From a virus: a stretch of 38,035 nt of DNA. Positions 10,365 to 17,508 of this stretch are shown here, piece after piece. How positions within the stretch are numbered: position 1 is the first letter of the stretch; the number at the start of each line of letters is the position of its first letter. The DNA is taken from positions 1 to 38,035 of the IMG/VR virus record IMGVR_UViG_3300022752_000182. The stretch is one strand, 5' to 3'. The position numbers and the translations under genes are program-made. The notes under the pieces were generated by a model. The model was given only the letters and a program-made list of their open reading frames with translations, did not search any database and had not been told where the DNA came from.

Positions 10365-11857
10365 TGCCTCCAAAACCCGTAACTAAGGGTGGTCCTAGAC
10401 CAGACATAAAAGACTATCAAGGTCTATCCAATGGTCAGGCCCTATTTGAAGCAGATGTTGCAAAATGGCAAAAATTAAATGTTGGTTCGCCTTCGGCATC
10501 TTCTCCTGCTACTGCAGTAGGTGGTGCTGTAATTCCAGTAGATTCTTTAGAGTCTGATACTGTAGTTAAATCTGGCTCAACAAGAACTGACTGGGAATCT
10601 TTTACTGATGGTTCTTTTAATCTTCAAGAGGGTGATGCTAAAGTAGGCGGAACGCCTTATGTCACTGGCAAGATAGAAAAATATGGCGAAACTCCTACAC
10701 CTATAGTTATTTTACCATCTTCTGATGGCAGAGGATTTGTTGTAGTACCCCGTGAAGAGTTATTACAGCAAATCGTAACTAGTATTAAAAAAGACCCCAA
10801 TAATATTACTTATTGGAAACAACAATTACAGAATTACTATCGTTCCCAAGATGCATTTACAACATCTCTTCGCGGTGGTCCAGTAACTGATAAAGATACA
10901 GAGTTTGTTTATGCTTTACGTAGAGCGCTCAGCGAAATAGGAGCGGATAACTTTTCTACTGGCGTTAGTAATGTTAAAGCAAATGTATTAAATACTAGTG
11001 GTTTTTATGATGTTAATAGTTGGATTCAAAGTAGGCTTGTTGTCCCAGGTAAAACATCTACTAGCATAAGCGAAAGTGCTTTTACTAAAAAAGCAGACGC
11101 TATTGCTGAGTTTATGCGTGAAGTTCAGATACAGGTTGGTGACCCTAAACTTGTAGATAATGTAGATGCACTTGCTGAGCAATATTGGTTGAAAGTAAAA
11201 ACAGAAGAAGAAAAGCGCAAGAGCACTAGGGTTACTATAACCGACCCTATTACTGGTAATACTGTTTCTACAGGCACTGGTTATCAAATGCCTTCTGCTA
11301 CTTTACTTAAAGAATGGCGTATTCAGTTTATTACCAAAGGCGCTATTGAAAAAGATAAAATTATTTCTACTGGTATTAGAAATGTAAAGCCTATAGATTT
11401 GCAGGATGCTGGCGGAGAGATAGGCGATAACTATACAAAGTTAAAAGGTTATGCCTTTGAATATGGCGTAAGACTAAGTGATGAAGACCTTAAAAAGAAA
11501 GCAGCAGAAGCAACGTTGCCTGGTGGTTCTATAGAAGAACAGCAAAGAAGTATTCAATTAGCATCACGGGCTTTGTATAAACCCTTAGCCCCATACATTG
11601 AGGGTGGTTTGAAGGTTAAGGATATTGCTAGTCAGTTTATGAAAGCAAAAACTAATGAACTAGAACTATCTGAGGGCGAAGTAGATATCTTTGACCCAGA
11701 TGTTCAGGCTGCTATTTCAGGAGATAAATTGCCAGGAAGTCTTGATTATTTAATGCAGGTTAGGTCAGACCCTAGATACCGCTTTACAAAGAAAGCCAAT
11801 GAAGGTGCTGCTGGATTCTTAGATACTCTTCTTAGAATGTGGGGGAAGGTCGGTTAA
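10364..11857 (+). CDS. Unknown probable internal virion protein (497 aa)
   Basis: The gene starts at the TAATG overlap with the giant gene, so the two are probably translated together. The N-terminal ~70 residues are Pro/Gly/Ser/Ala-rich and likely flexible (MPPKPVTKGGPRPDIKDYQG). The middle holds charged helices and two short beta-rich parts, one with VTITDPITGNTVSTGTGY near residue 290. The C-terminus, LDYLMQVRSDPRYRFTKKAN followed by a Gly/Ala helix and MWGKVG, recalls the C-terminal tails of probable virion-internal proteins in other short-tailed actinophages. This is recall of style, not a verified match. No enzyme motif was seen. A capsid-internal or tail-vertex role is inferred from its place between the giant protein and the scaffold. 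Confidence 0.8.
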   Translation: MPPKPVTKGGPRPDIKDYQGLSNGQALFEADVAKWQKLNVGSPSASSPATAVGGAVIPVDSLESDTVVKSGSTRTDWESFTDGSFNLQEGDAKVGGTPYVTGKIEKYGETPTPIVILPSSDGRGFVVVPREELLQQIVTSIKKDPNNITYWKQQLQNYYRSQDAFTTSLRGGPVTDKDTEFVYALRRALSEIGADNFSTGVSNVKANVLNTSGFYDVNSWIQSRLVVPGKTSTSISESAFTKKADAIAEFMREVQIQVGDPKLVDNVDALAEQYWLKVKTEEEKRKSTRVTITDPITGNTVSTGTGYQMPSATLLKEWRIQFITKGAIEKDKIISTGIRNVKPIDLQDAGGEIGDNYTKLKGYAFEYGVRLSDEDLKKKAAEATLPGGSIEEQQRSIQLASRALYKPLAPYIEGGLKVKDIASQFMKAKTNELELSEGEVDIFDPDVQAAISGDKLPGSLDYLMQVRSDPRYRFTKKANEGAAGFLDTLLRMWGKVG

Positions 11858-13398
11858 TGCCTAGATACTTAGAAGATGACGATTATTTTAGAGCAGATGC
11901 TGCATATGATGCAAGGACTGGTGTATCAAGAGCACCTGCTGGTAGAACAGATTCTGCTGCTTCTGTAGATGAACGTACTAGATTACAAAAAATTGGTATT
12001 CCAGATGTTGACCCATTAGCAGCCTTACAGAAAAGTATTGCTGAATCTAAAATAGTTGACCCATATACTAAACGAGGTCCAGTAAGTGGGCTTAGTCCTG
12101 CACAAATAGAGGCTAATAAGATTGTTTCAGAAACTGCTAAAGCAGTTGGAGCAAAAATTATTCCTGGCACAAAAGGTGAAGGTGCAACATCAGATAGAAT
12201 TGATGTTACAACTGTTAAAACAACAGACCCAAATGTTAGTGGTTTTCCTAAAGCAGGAACTCTTCTTCGCTATCGTGCTAGCAGAACTGGGTTTAGGATT
12301 CCTATTTATGCTGATGGTAAGGGCGGAGAATATGAAGGCCCTGAACAAGCAGACCCTGATTATGACCCCAATAAAAAGGGCGATGGCCCTCAGTTTGTTG
12401 AGTATGAATACAGTAAAGACTTTAAAAAGCGCCGTGCTAAGTATTTTAATTCTGCTACTGGAACGTTTACATATGGTGAATGGGAAGATGCACCACTTAC
12501 AAAAGAAGATTTTGATGCACAACAAGCAAAAATTCTTGCAGAAGAACAAGCCCTTAATCAAAAGCGGGATGCTTTTGCACTTATTGAAGCCACTATGCGT
12601 TCATATGGATTTAGTGAAGATGAGTTAAAAGAATTAAATACCTATATTCAGGCTGGATTATTAAATCCTAAACTAGGTCCTGAGCAATTGGTATTGCAAT
12701 TAAGACAATTGCCTGTATATAAAGCACGCTTTGCTGGTAATGAAGAGCGTAGGGCTAGAGGTTTAAATGCCCTTTCAGAGGCTAATTACTTGCTACAAGA
12801 AAGCGCTTATGCAGAAACATTAAGGCAGTATGGGCTACAAAGGTTTGTTAATCGTACTCAATTTGCTACTTTTATTGGTAATGATATATCTAATACAGAA
12901 GTAGGCAGACGTGTTAAGACTGCTGTAGAAAGATTACAGATGGGTGACCCAGCCATATTGAGGCAGTTGCGTAGTTACTATGCAATTACAGACTCTGACA
13001 TAGTTTCTTATTTCTTGAATCCTAAAGAAGTATTACCTGAACTAGAGTCAAAGGTTACTACTGCAGAAATTGGTGCTACTGCTGGTCAGTATGGATTAGA
13101 TACTGGCTTAGCCAGAGCATCTGATTTGGAACGCTATGGCGTTGATTTAGAAAGAGCACGCCGTGGTTATAGCAATATTGCCCAAGTATTACCACGTACT
13201 ACTACTTTGAGTGATATTTATAAACAAGCAGGAATTGATTATACTCAAACAACTGCAGAAGAAGAAGAGTTTAAAGGATTAGCATCTGCTAAAAGAGCAA
13301 GAGAAAGACTTGCAGGACTTGAGACTGCTGCTTTTAGTGGCGCTAGTGGCGCCACAAGAGGCGTATCTTTGTCTAAACAATTAGGCGGAACATACTAG
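11857..13398 (+). CDS. Unknown probable internal virion protein (513 aa)
   Basis: The start is ATG 11857, which overlaps the preceding stop by one base and has a purine-rich GGGGGAAGG at 11841-11849 at good distance; a longer frame from GTG 11839 would give six extra residues and is less likely. The first ~150 residues are polar and acidic. A coiled-coil-like helix (about 225-260) follows. Then comes a segment PVYKARFAGNEERRARGLN with LSEANYLLQESAYAETLRQY, an arrangement I associate with internal or tape-like virion proteins of actinophages. The C-terminus is helical with a Gly/Ser tail. With the two genes before it, this forms a likely set of ejected proteins. The function is not shown by any catalytic motif. 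Confidence 0.8.
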   Translation: MPRYLEDDDYFRADAAYDARTGVSRAPAGRTDSAASVDERTRLQKIGIPDVDPLAALQKSIAESKIVDPYTKRGPVSGLSPAQIEANKIVSETAKAVGAKIIPGTKGEGATSDRIDVTTVKTTDPNVSGFPKAGTLLRYRASRTGFRIPIYADGKGGEYEGPEQADPDYDPNKKGDGPQFVEYEYSKDFKKRRAKYFNSATGTFTYGEWEDAPLTKEDFDAQQAKILAEEQALNQKRDAFALIEATMRSYGFSEDELKELNTYIQAGLLNPKLGPEQLVLQLRQLPVYKARFAGNEERRARGLNALSEANYLLQESAYAETLRQYGLQRFVNRTQFATFIGNDISNTEVGRRVKTAVERLQMGDPAILRQLRSYYAITDSDIVSYFLNPKEVLPELESKVTTAEIGATAGQYGLDTGLARASDLERYGVDLERARRGYSNIAQVLPRTTTLSDIYKQAGIDYTQTTAEEEEFKGLASAKRARERLAGLETAAFSGASGATRGVSLSKQLGGTY

Positions 13399-13403
13399 AT
13401 TCC

Positions 13404-13491
13404 CGACACGGACCGACCAGCCCCGTGCGGTGTATAAGACTGGTAGCAAGAGCCAGCCTATCTACCCCTGGATAGAACTGTGGCTTGCGAC
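13404..13491 (+). ncRNA. Structured RNA / leader with predicted pseudoknot upstream of scaffold and capsid genes
   Basis: The 120-base gap before the scaffold gene is the largest in the head region and folds well by eye. Stem 1 is CACGG 13407-13411 with CCGTG 13423-13427. Its loop contains ACCAG (13416-13420), complementary to CTGGT at 13440-13444, which would form an H-type pseudoknot. Stem 2 is GCAA(GA)GCCA 13446-13455 with TGGCTTGC 13481-13488, enclosing an inner hairpin CTATC 13458-13462 / GATAG 13471-13475. The ribosome-binding site GAAAGGG of the scaffold gene (13504-13510) lies just downstream. It could be a cis-regulatory leader, a processing site or a mobile RNA element. All pairings are seen in the sequence; the function is inferred. 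Confidence 0.5.
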
Positions 13492-13518
13492 TAACAACGA
13501 ATAGAAAGGGTGGTTGCT

Positions 13519-13989
13519 ATGAGCAACAACTACTGGGATGACGAAGAAGACGAAGTAGAAGTACCTGACCATCAGTTAGATGGCGATGCCTTGGTTAAAA
13601 AACTAAGGAAAGCCAAGCGTGCTGATGAGAAGCGTATCAAGGAACTTACCGAACAACTTGACGGATTCGTCAAGCAGAAGCGGGAACAAACCGTCTCTGA
13701 AGTCCTAGCAAAAAAGGGAGTAAACGCTAAGGCTGCACGCCTTATTTTGAAAGATGTAGAGGATGCCACAGAGGAATCTATTGATTCTTGGCTCCGTGAT
13801 AACGGAGATTTAATTGGCTATACCCCACAGGCTCAGAATGAGAATACGCAGAAAGACCTTGCTACATTACGTCAGCAAGATGTTCTAACCCAAGGCGGTA
13901 TGACTCCAGACAAAGCCGTAGATATGGCATCTCGTTTAGATAACGTAGATTCAATGGATGAATTAATCCACCTACTACGCAACTCCTAA
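13519..13989 (+). CDS. Probable capsid scaffolding protein
   Basis: A 156-residue acidic protein placed directly before the major capsid gene, the usual site of scaffold genes. The N-terminus is very acidic (YWDDEEDEVEVPD). Residues ~22-60 form a charged coiled coil (LRKAKRADEKRIKELTEQLD), followed by helices and a C-terminal helix ending MDELIHLLRNS. Scaffolding proteins organise capsid subunits into a prohead and then leave or are degraded. The start is ATG 13519, with GAAAGGG at 13504-13510; an in-frame GTG at 13510 lies inside that site and is rejected. Codon use shifts here from the AT-rich style of the preceding genes towards the more C/G-ending codons of the capsid gene. Confidence 0.78.
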   Translation: MSNNYWDDEEDEVEVPDHQLDGDALVKKLRKAKRADEKRIKELTEQLDGFVKQKREQTVSEVLAKKGVNAKAARLILKDVEDATEESIDSWLRDNGDLIGYTPQAQNENTQKDLATLRQQDVLTQGGMTPDKAVDMASRLDNVDSMDELIHLLRNS

Positions 13990-13998
13990 TAGTTCATA

Positions 13999-14014
13999 GT
14001 CACTTGGAGGTGAC
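13999..14014 (+). promoter_or_regulatory. Hairpin over the capsid-gene ribosome-binding site
   Basis: GTCAC (13999-14003) can pair with GTGAC (14010-14014) around a 6-base loop. The strong ribosome-binding site GGAGGTGA (14006-14013) lies partly in the loop and partly in the right arm, 9 bases before ATG 14023. Such a small hairpin could tune or present the site for very high translation of the capsid gene. It is short, so chance is possible. Confidence 0.35.
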
Positions 14015-14022
14015 GAAACCTA

Positions 14023-15228
14023 ATGGCAAACCTATATACATCTACCGCGAGCACATCTCTCGGTGGAACAGTTGGCGCCGCAGGTCTAGTACAGAAGGCG
14101 TATGACCGCCTTCTAGAATTCGCTCTCCGCTCAGAACCACTACTTCGTTCTGTCGCAGATAAGCGTCCTGCCCGTCAAGCAATCCCAGGTTCAACTGTAG
14201 TGCTACAGCGCTATGTTGATTTGGATGCAGCAACTTCAACACTAACAGAGACAACTGACCCAGATGCAGTTGCTCTAACAACTCCGACATCAGTAACCAT
14301 TACTCTTAACGAGTATGGTAATGCTGTCCTAGTAACCCGCGCTCTTGAGTTATTCTCACTAGCAGACGTAGACCCAGCAATTGCAAACATCATTGCATAC
14401 AACCTTGCTGATTCTATTGACCAGGTTGTTTCAACAACACTAACTGGCGGAACTAACGTAATCTACAGCGGAAGCACCGCTACAAGCACTGCAACAATTT
14501 CTGCTGCAGCAACAATTGATTCAGCAGACATCCGTAAGGCTGTTGCTAAACTCCGTGCTAATAAGGCCAAGGCTCGCCGTGGTTCTTACTACTGGTGCGG
14601 AATCCACCCAGAAGTTTCCCACGACCTGCGTGCAGAGTCTGGAAACCTAGGCTGGAACTTTGCTCACATTAACTCTGACCCAGCCGTTAATAACGTATGG
14701 GCAGGAGAAATTGGCGACTACGAAGGAGCATTCTTTGTTGAGTCTTCTCGTTTGCCAAATGCTAAAGATGGTGCAGACCAGTCTGCTCTCGCTACAACCG
14801 CAGTAACCGTTGCAGGTACATCAGCAGGCTTCACTTTCGGTGTTGCTTCTTCTGCTGTTATCGCAACTCGTGCTGAGGTAGGCGACAAGGTTGCTGGAAC
14901 TGGTATCGCTTCAGGTGCCAAGATTACTGCAATCAGCACATCTGGCTCAACCACTACATTCACTGTAAATACAGCCAACACTGCTGCAGTTACCGCAACA
15001 ACAGTTGTAACCGTAACTCCAGTAACCCGTGTATTTGATACTCTTCTCTGCGGACAGCAAGCACTTGCTGAGGCTGTTGCAGAAGAGCCACACATTGTTA
15101 TCGGAAACGTAACCGATAAGTTGATGCGCTTCCGCCCAATGGGCTGGTACGGCGTACTCGGCTTTGCACGTTATCGTGAAGAAGCACTGTATCGTATTGA
15201 ATCTGGTTCTTCAATCGCTGCTCTCTAG
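14023..15228 (+). CDS. Major capsid protein (HK97 fold, N4-gp56-like)
   Basis: A 401-residue protein after the scaffold with a consensus ribosome-binding site. The sequence resembles the N4-gp56 family of major capsid proteins: an N-terminal helix AYDRLLEFALRSEPLLR, a beta-rich E-loop-like region, a helix DSIDQVVSTTLTGG, then HPEVSHDLR and GEIGDYEGAFFVESSRLP, and a C-terminus ending in GFARYREEALYRIESGSS. Between about residues 258 and 330 there is a Thr/Ala/Val/Ser-rich, beta-looking segment (VTVAGTSAGFTFG ... VTATTVVTVTP) that could be an inserted surface domain. Codons are more C-ending and regular than in neighbouring genes, as expected for the most highly made protein. The family name is from memory of the pattern; the capsid role is strongly supported by context. 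Confidence 0.87.
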   Translation: MANLYTSTASTSLGGTVGAAGLVQKAYDRLLEFALRSEPLLRSVADKRPARQAIPGSTVVLQRYVDLDAATSTLTETTDPDAVALTTPTSVTITLNEYGNAVLVTRALELFSLADVDPAIANIIAYNLADSIDQVVSTTLTGGTNVIYSGSTATSTATISAAATIDSADIRKAVAKLRANKAKARRGSYYWCGIHPEVSHDLRAESGNLGWNFAHINSDPAVNNVWAGEIGDYEGAFFVESSRLPNAKDGADQSALATTAVTVAGTSAGFTFGVASSAVIATRAEVGDKVAGTGIASGAKITAISTSGSTTTFTVNTANTAAVTATTVVTVTPVTRVFDTLLCGQQALAEAVAEEPHIVIGNVTDKLMRFRPMGWYGVLGFARYREEALYRIESGSSIAAL

Positions 15229-15243
15229 TTGATTGACTCTGCA

Positions 15244-15279
15244 GGGTAGGCATATTAGAACAGCCTACCCTTCGGGGTG
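15244..15279 (+). promoter_or_regulatory. Two mutually exclusive hairpins after the capsid gene
   Basis: GGGTAGGC (15244-15251) pairs perfectly with GCCTACCC (15263-15270). The 3' arm also belongs to a second hairpin, ACCC-TTCG-GGGT (15267-15278), with a stable UUCG tetraloop. No T-run follows, so this is not a classical intrinsic terminator. A transcript-stabilising or processing structure that protects capsid mRNA, or an attenuator, is more likely. The ribosome-binding site of the next gene (AGGAGG 15288-15293) lies just downstream. Confidence 0.5.
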
Positions 15280-15297
15280 AGTTCATTAGGAGGACTT

Positions 15298-15570
15298 ATG
15301 ACTGAATATATCTTTACAACTCCAACAGTTGAAGAAGGTCCTGCTGGTAGTGGACGGCTATTTCATTTCTATAAACTTGATAGAGGTATTTCTATAGTTT
15401 TAAAACCTACTGGTGGATATGCACAGGTTAGATATCTACAAGATGCTGACTTTGATAGTTATCCTGCTTACTATCGTGGTGGCTATAACTACACAGTAGA
15501 TGAGGCTACAAAGGCAGCGCTTATTGCTGGCGGTGTAGGAGTAACAGAAAGTAACTTTACAGCGATATGA
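15298..15570 (+). CDS. Small unknown protein after capsid gene
   Basis: A 90-residue, beta-looking protein with many aromatic and Gly residues (RLFHFYKLDRG, YYRGGYNYTVDEA) and a C-terminal Gly-rich GGVGVTESNF. The start is ATG 15298 because AGGAGG at 15288-15293 precedes it at 4 bases; a GTG at 15277 in the same frame lies inside the upstream hairpin. The position suggests a head decoration, head-completion or connector accessory protein, but no family is recognised. The stop overlaps the next start (ATATGA). Confidence 0.8.
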   Translation: MTEYIFTTPTVEEGPAGSGRLFHFYKLDRGISIVLKPTGGYAQVRYLQDADFDSYPAYYRGGYNYTVDEATKAALIAGGVGVTESNFTAI

Positions 15571-15878
15571 AACATTGGGAACATCACCCTGAGCCAGTTG
15601 AAGGATGCTTTGGTTGCAAAGGTTTAAGTTTACAGATGAATGCTGGAGATGCAGATAGTCGCAGAAGTATGCCGACTAAAGCATTTAATAAAGAATTGGA
15701 TGCCTATAAAGAGGCGAGAGCCCAAGGCATTCAGCCTGCTGGAACTTCTATGAAGAAGATTCAGGAGGCAGTAAAGGCTAGTGACATATTGGGTAAACCA
15801 TATGACTCTAACAAAATGGCACCAACAAAACATATAACTAAAAAATCAGCAGAAGTACTAAATCAACTAGGAGCATAA
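15567..15878 (+). CDS. Small conserved-looking CxxC protein
   Basis: A 103-residue protein with HPEPVEGCFGCKGLSLQMN near the N-terminus, giving one CxxC pair with nearby histidines that could bind a metal ion. It continues with a charged segment MPTKAFNKELDAYKEARAQG and IQPAGTSMKKIQEAV. I recall a similar short protein after the capsid gene in actinobacteriophages, but its function is unknown to me. The start overlaps the preceding stop (ATGA). The C-terminal half is Lys-rich, foreshadowing the run of basic proteins that follows. Confidence 0.82.
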   Translation: MKHWEHHPEPVEGCFGCKGLSLQMNAGDADSRRSMPTKAFNKELDAYKEARAQGIQPAGTSMKKIQEAVKASDILGKPYDSNKMAPTKHITKKSAEVLNQLGA

Positions 15879-15879
15879 T

Positions 15880-16026
15880 ATGCCAATGGTAAACGGAAAA
15901 GAATTTTCTTACGGCAAAAAAGGTATGGCTATGGCAAAGAAAGAAGCCAAGAAGTCAGGTAAGAAGATGGTTATGAAAAAGGGTATGAAGAAAGCCGCAA
16001 TGAAGAAGATGGGCAAGAAGAAGTAA
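15880..16026 (+). CDS. 48-residue Lys/Met-rich basic protein
   Basis: Below the usual length cut-off, but a convincing gene: ATG 15880 comes 1 base after the preceding stop, and its stop TAA overlaps the next start (TAATGA). Of 48 residues, 18 are Lys and 9 are Met, with repeats of the type KKGMKKAAMKKMGKKK at the end. It has no acidic residues beyond the first third. Such composition suggests nucleic-acid binding, perhaps DNA condensation in the head. It is the first of a run of eight tiny proteins. Confidence 0.75.
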   Translation: MPMVNGKEFSYGKKGMAMAKKEAKKSGKKMVMKKGMKKAAMKKMGKKK

Positions 16027-16211
16027 TGAAAGCAAAAAAAGGAATGGGCTTCAAGGCAGCACAGAAATCAATCGCCAAGAAACAAGGTGTGTCAATGGAG
16101 AGTGCTGGTGCAATCCTCGCATCTGGAGCCCGCAAAGCCTCAGCAGCAGCCAAGAAGAAAAACCCCAACCTGAAGAAGGTTAAAGGCGCTATGAAGAAGG
16201 GTAAGAAATAA
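16026..16211 (+). CDS. 61-residue basic protein
   Basis: Starts at the TAATGA overlap. The core GFKAAQKSIAKKQGVSMESA is a helical segment that recurs, in my memory, in small proteins of many tailed phages, followed by GAILASGARKAS and a Lys tail. It is strongly basic and likely binds DNA or a negatively charged partner. It follows the Lys/Met-rich protein without a gap. The exact role is unknown. Confidence 0.82.
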   Translation: MKAKKGMGFKAAQKSIAKKQGVSMESAGAILASGARKASAAAKKKNPNLKKVKGAMKKGKK

Positions 16212-16213
16212 TT

Positions 16214-16441
16214 ATGGCAACAAGAGTGGGTTCATCATCTGGTTACTTTGGTAATCTTTCTAAAGAATTGAAACAGTTTGGTCGTGCTTATATGAAAGCA
16301 TCTAATGCATCTGCTGACGTAAGCCCAGGTGCTGATAAGAGAGCCTTTGATGCAAACGAAAAACAACGACAAGAACTAGGTCAGTTACTAGGAGCCCTTA
16401 TCCAAGGTAGACGTTATGACAAAAAAGGTAAACAGAAATAA
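16214..16441 (+). CDS. 75-residue small protein
   Basis: A polar protein with a Ser/Gly N-terminus (MATRVGSSSGYFGNLS), a helical middle and a basic C-terminus (QGRRYDKKGKQK). It starts 2 bases after the preceding stop and shares a base with the next start (TAATG). No family is recognised. It belongs to the tightly coupled series between capsid and connector genes. Confidence 0.8.
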   Translation: MATRVGSSSGYFGNLSKELKQFGRAYMKASNASADVSPGADKRAFDANEKQRQELGQLLGALIQGRRYDKKGKQK

Positions 16442-16581
16442 TGTCATCAGGACAATTGAAACCGCACCGCGGTTTTAACTCCGTGCAAATCAAAGACGGA
16501 TACGTGGTGCGGTTAAACAAGAATGGAACAGTAAGAGCAATACTAGGTAAATACGGAGAGTATAAGAAGGAAAACAAATGA
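16441..16581 (+). CDS. 46-residue small basic protein
   Basis: A short frame with good coupling evidence on both sides: ATG 16441 overlaps the preceding stop (TAATG) and its TGA overlaps the next ATG at 16578. The product (MSSGQLKPHRGFNSVQIKDG then a beta-looking YVVRLNKNGTVRAIL) looks like a small beta-hairpin or SH3-like peptide ending in Lys/Glu. Function unknown. Confidence 0.7.
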   Translation: MSSGQLKPHRGFNSVQIKDGYVVRLNKNGTVRAILGKYGEYKKENK

Positions 16582-16784
16582 GTCTAATCTCAAGTACTGG
16601 TGAAACTCCTGGTAATTACAGACGTAGGAAAGAAAAAGAAGCAAGCGCTAAAAGTCGCGCTCAATCTAAAAAACCTAAAGCACGTAATAACTTTGATGAC
16701 CAATCTAATGTAGATAAAGTATATGAATGGTTATACAATACAGGTAAATACCGCAAAACTCAATACGATTTATATAACGACTAA
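16578..16784 (+). CDS. 68-residue small basic protein
   Basis: Starts at the ATGA overlap. Residues 12-40 are rich in Arg/Lys/Ser (YRRRKEKEASAKSRAQSKK), followed by a more ordered C-terminus with VDKVYEWLYNTGKYRKTQYD. An unstructured basic N-terminus joined to an aromatic helix suggests a DNA- or head-binding peptide. No family is recognised. Confidence 0.78.
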   Translation: MSLISSTGETPGNYRRRKEKEASAKSRAQSKKPKARNNFDDQSNVDKVYEWLYNTGKYRKTQYDLYND

Positions 16785-16793
16785 GGACTAACA

Positions 16794-17075
16794 ATGGCGG
16801 ACCCAAGGCTTAAGAGAGCAGGCGTATCAGGTTTCAATAAACCTAAGCGCACACCTAACCATCCAAAGAAGTCACACATTGTTGTGGCTAAAGAAGGCAG
16901 CCAAGTAAAGACTATTCGCTTTGGCGAACAAGGCGCTAAGACTGCTGGCAAACCAAAGGCTGGTGAGTCTGACAGGATGAAGAAGAAGCGTGCATCATTT
17001 AAAGCACGCCACTCAAAGAACATTGCCAAAGGAAAGATGTCTGCTGCTTACTGGGCAGATAAGGTGAAGTGGTGA
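16794..17075 (+). CDS. 93-residue conserved-looking basic protein
   Basis: A basic protein with KSHIVVAKEGSQVKTIRFGE, a short beta hairpin, then KKKRASFKARHSKNIAKGKM and SAAYWADKVKW at the C-terminus. I recall this C-terminal signature in small proteins of several groups of tailed phages, including cyanophages, where the function is not settled. It starts 9 bases after the preceding stop and its own stop overlaps the next start (GTGA). A structural or DNA-binding role is inferred from charge and place. Confidence 0.83.
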   Translation: MADPRLKRAGVSGFNKPKRTPNHPKKSHIVVAKEGSQVKTIRFGEQGAKTAGKPKAGESDRMKKKRASFKARHSKNIAKGKMSAAYWADKVKW

Positions 17076-17272
17076 AGAAGAAAGCCAAAGCAAAACCTAA
17101 GACTAAATCTAAAGTTAATGAGGCTGGCAACTACACTAAGCCTGGTATGCGTAAAGCGCTATTTAATAAGATTAAGGCTGGCTCAAAGGGTGGAGACCCA
17201 GGAGAATGGTCTGCCCGTAAGGCACAGTTGCTTGCTGTGCAATACAAGAAGGCTGGCGGAGGTTACAAGTAA
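17072..17272 (+). CDS. 66-residue conserved-looking basic protein
   Basis: The GTG at 17072 overlaps the preceding TGA (GTGA), the usual arrangement here; a GTG one codon earlier is also possible. The N-terminus is Lys/Ala/Pro-rich. The C-terminus, KPGMRKALFNKIKAGSKGGD followed by SARKAQLLAVQYKKAGGGYK, is a pattern I recall from small proteins of marine and freshwater phages. It is followed without a gap by another small basic protein (TAATG). The function is unknown; shared composition and gene order suggest that the two work together. Confidence 0.8.
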   Translation: MKKKAKAKPKTKSKVNEAGNYTKPGMRKALFNKIKAGSKGGDPGEWSARKAQLLAVQYKKAGGGYK

Positions 17273-17508
17273 TGCCATTGGCTAAGTCACAGAAGTCATT
17301 AAAGAACTGGACTAAACAAAAGTGGAAGACTTCAGACGGTAAGCCTTCTAAAGGCAAGAAAAGATATTTGCCTACTGAAGCGTGGGCTAATTTAAGCCCA
17401 GCCGAGAAGGCTGCAACTAATAAAGCCAAAGCAGCAGGTAATAAAAAAGGCAAGCAGTTTGTTAAACAACCCAAGTCAATCGCAAAGAAAACGGCAAGGT
17501 ATAGATAA
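17272..17508 (+). CDS. 78-residue basic protein, DUF5872-like
   Basis: A Lys-rich protein: SLKNWTKQKWKTSDGKPSKG, then RYLPTEAWANLSPAEKAATN and GKQFVKQPKSIAKKTARY. This resembles, from memory, the small family catalogued as DUF5872, found in phages and giant viruses; the name should be checked. Start and stop overlap both neighbours (TAATG). High charge and strict co-location with the basic proteins before it suggest a common role in the head or with packaged DNA. Confidence 0.82.
   Translation: MPLAKSQKSLKNWTKQKWKTSDGKPSKGKKRYLPTEAWANLSPAEKAATNKAKAAGNKKGKQFVKQPKSIAKKTARYR

Noticed and set aside
10988-11287. Leftward 99-residue open frame
   Set aside because: Antisense to a continuous rightward gene; composition looks random.
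11839-11856. Upstream GTG start for the 513-residue virion gene
   Set aside because: ATG 11857 has the TAATG overlap typical here and a better-placed ribosome-binding site; the GTG would lie within the preceding gene.
12122-12628. Rightward 168-residue frame inside the 513-residue gene
   Set aside because: Lies wholly within another gene in a shifted frame; Leu/Lys/Gln-rich shadow translation.
14718-15095. Leftward 125-residue Val/Ala-rich open frame over the capsid gene
   Set aside because: Antisense shadow produced by the Thr/Ala/Val codons of the capsid insertion.
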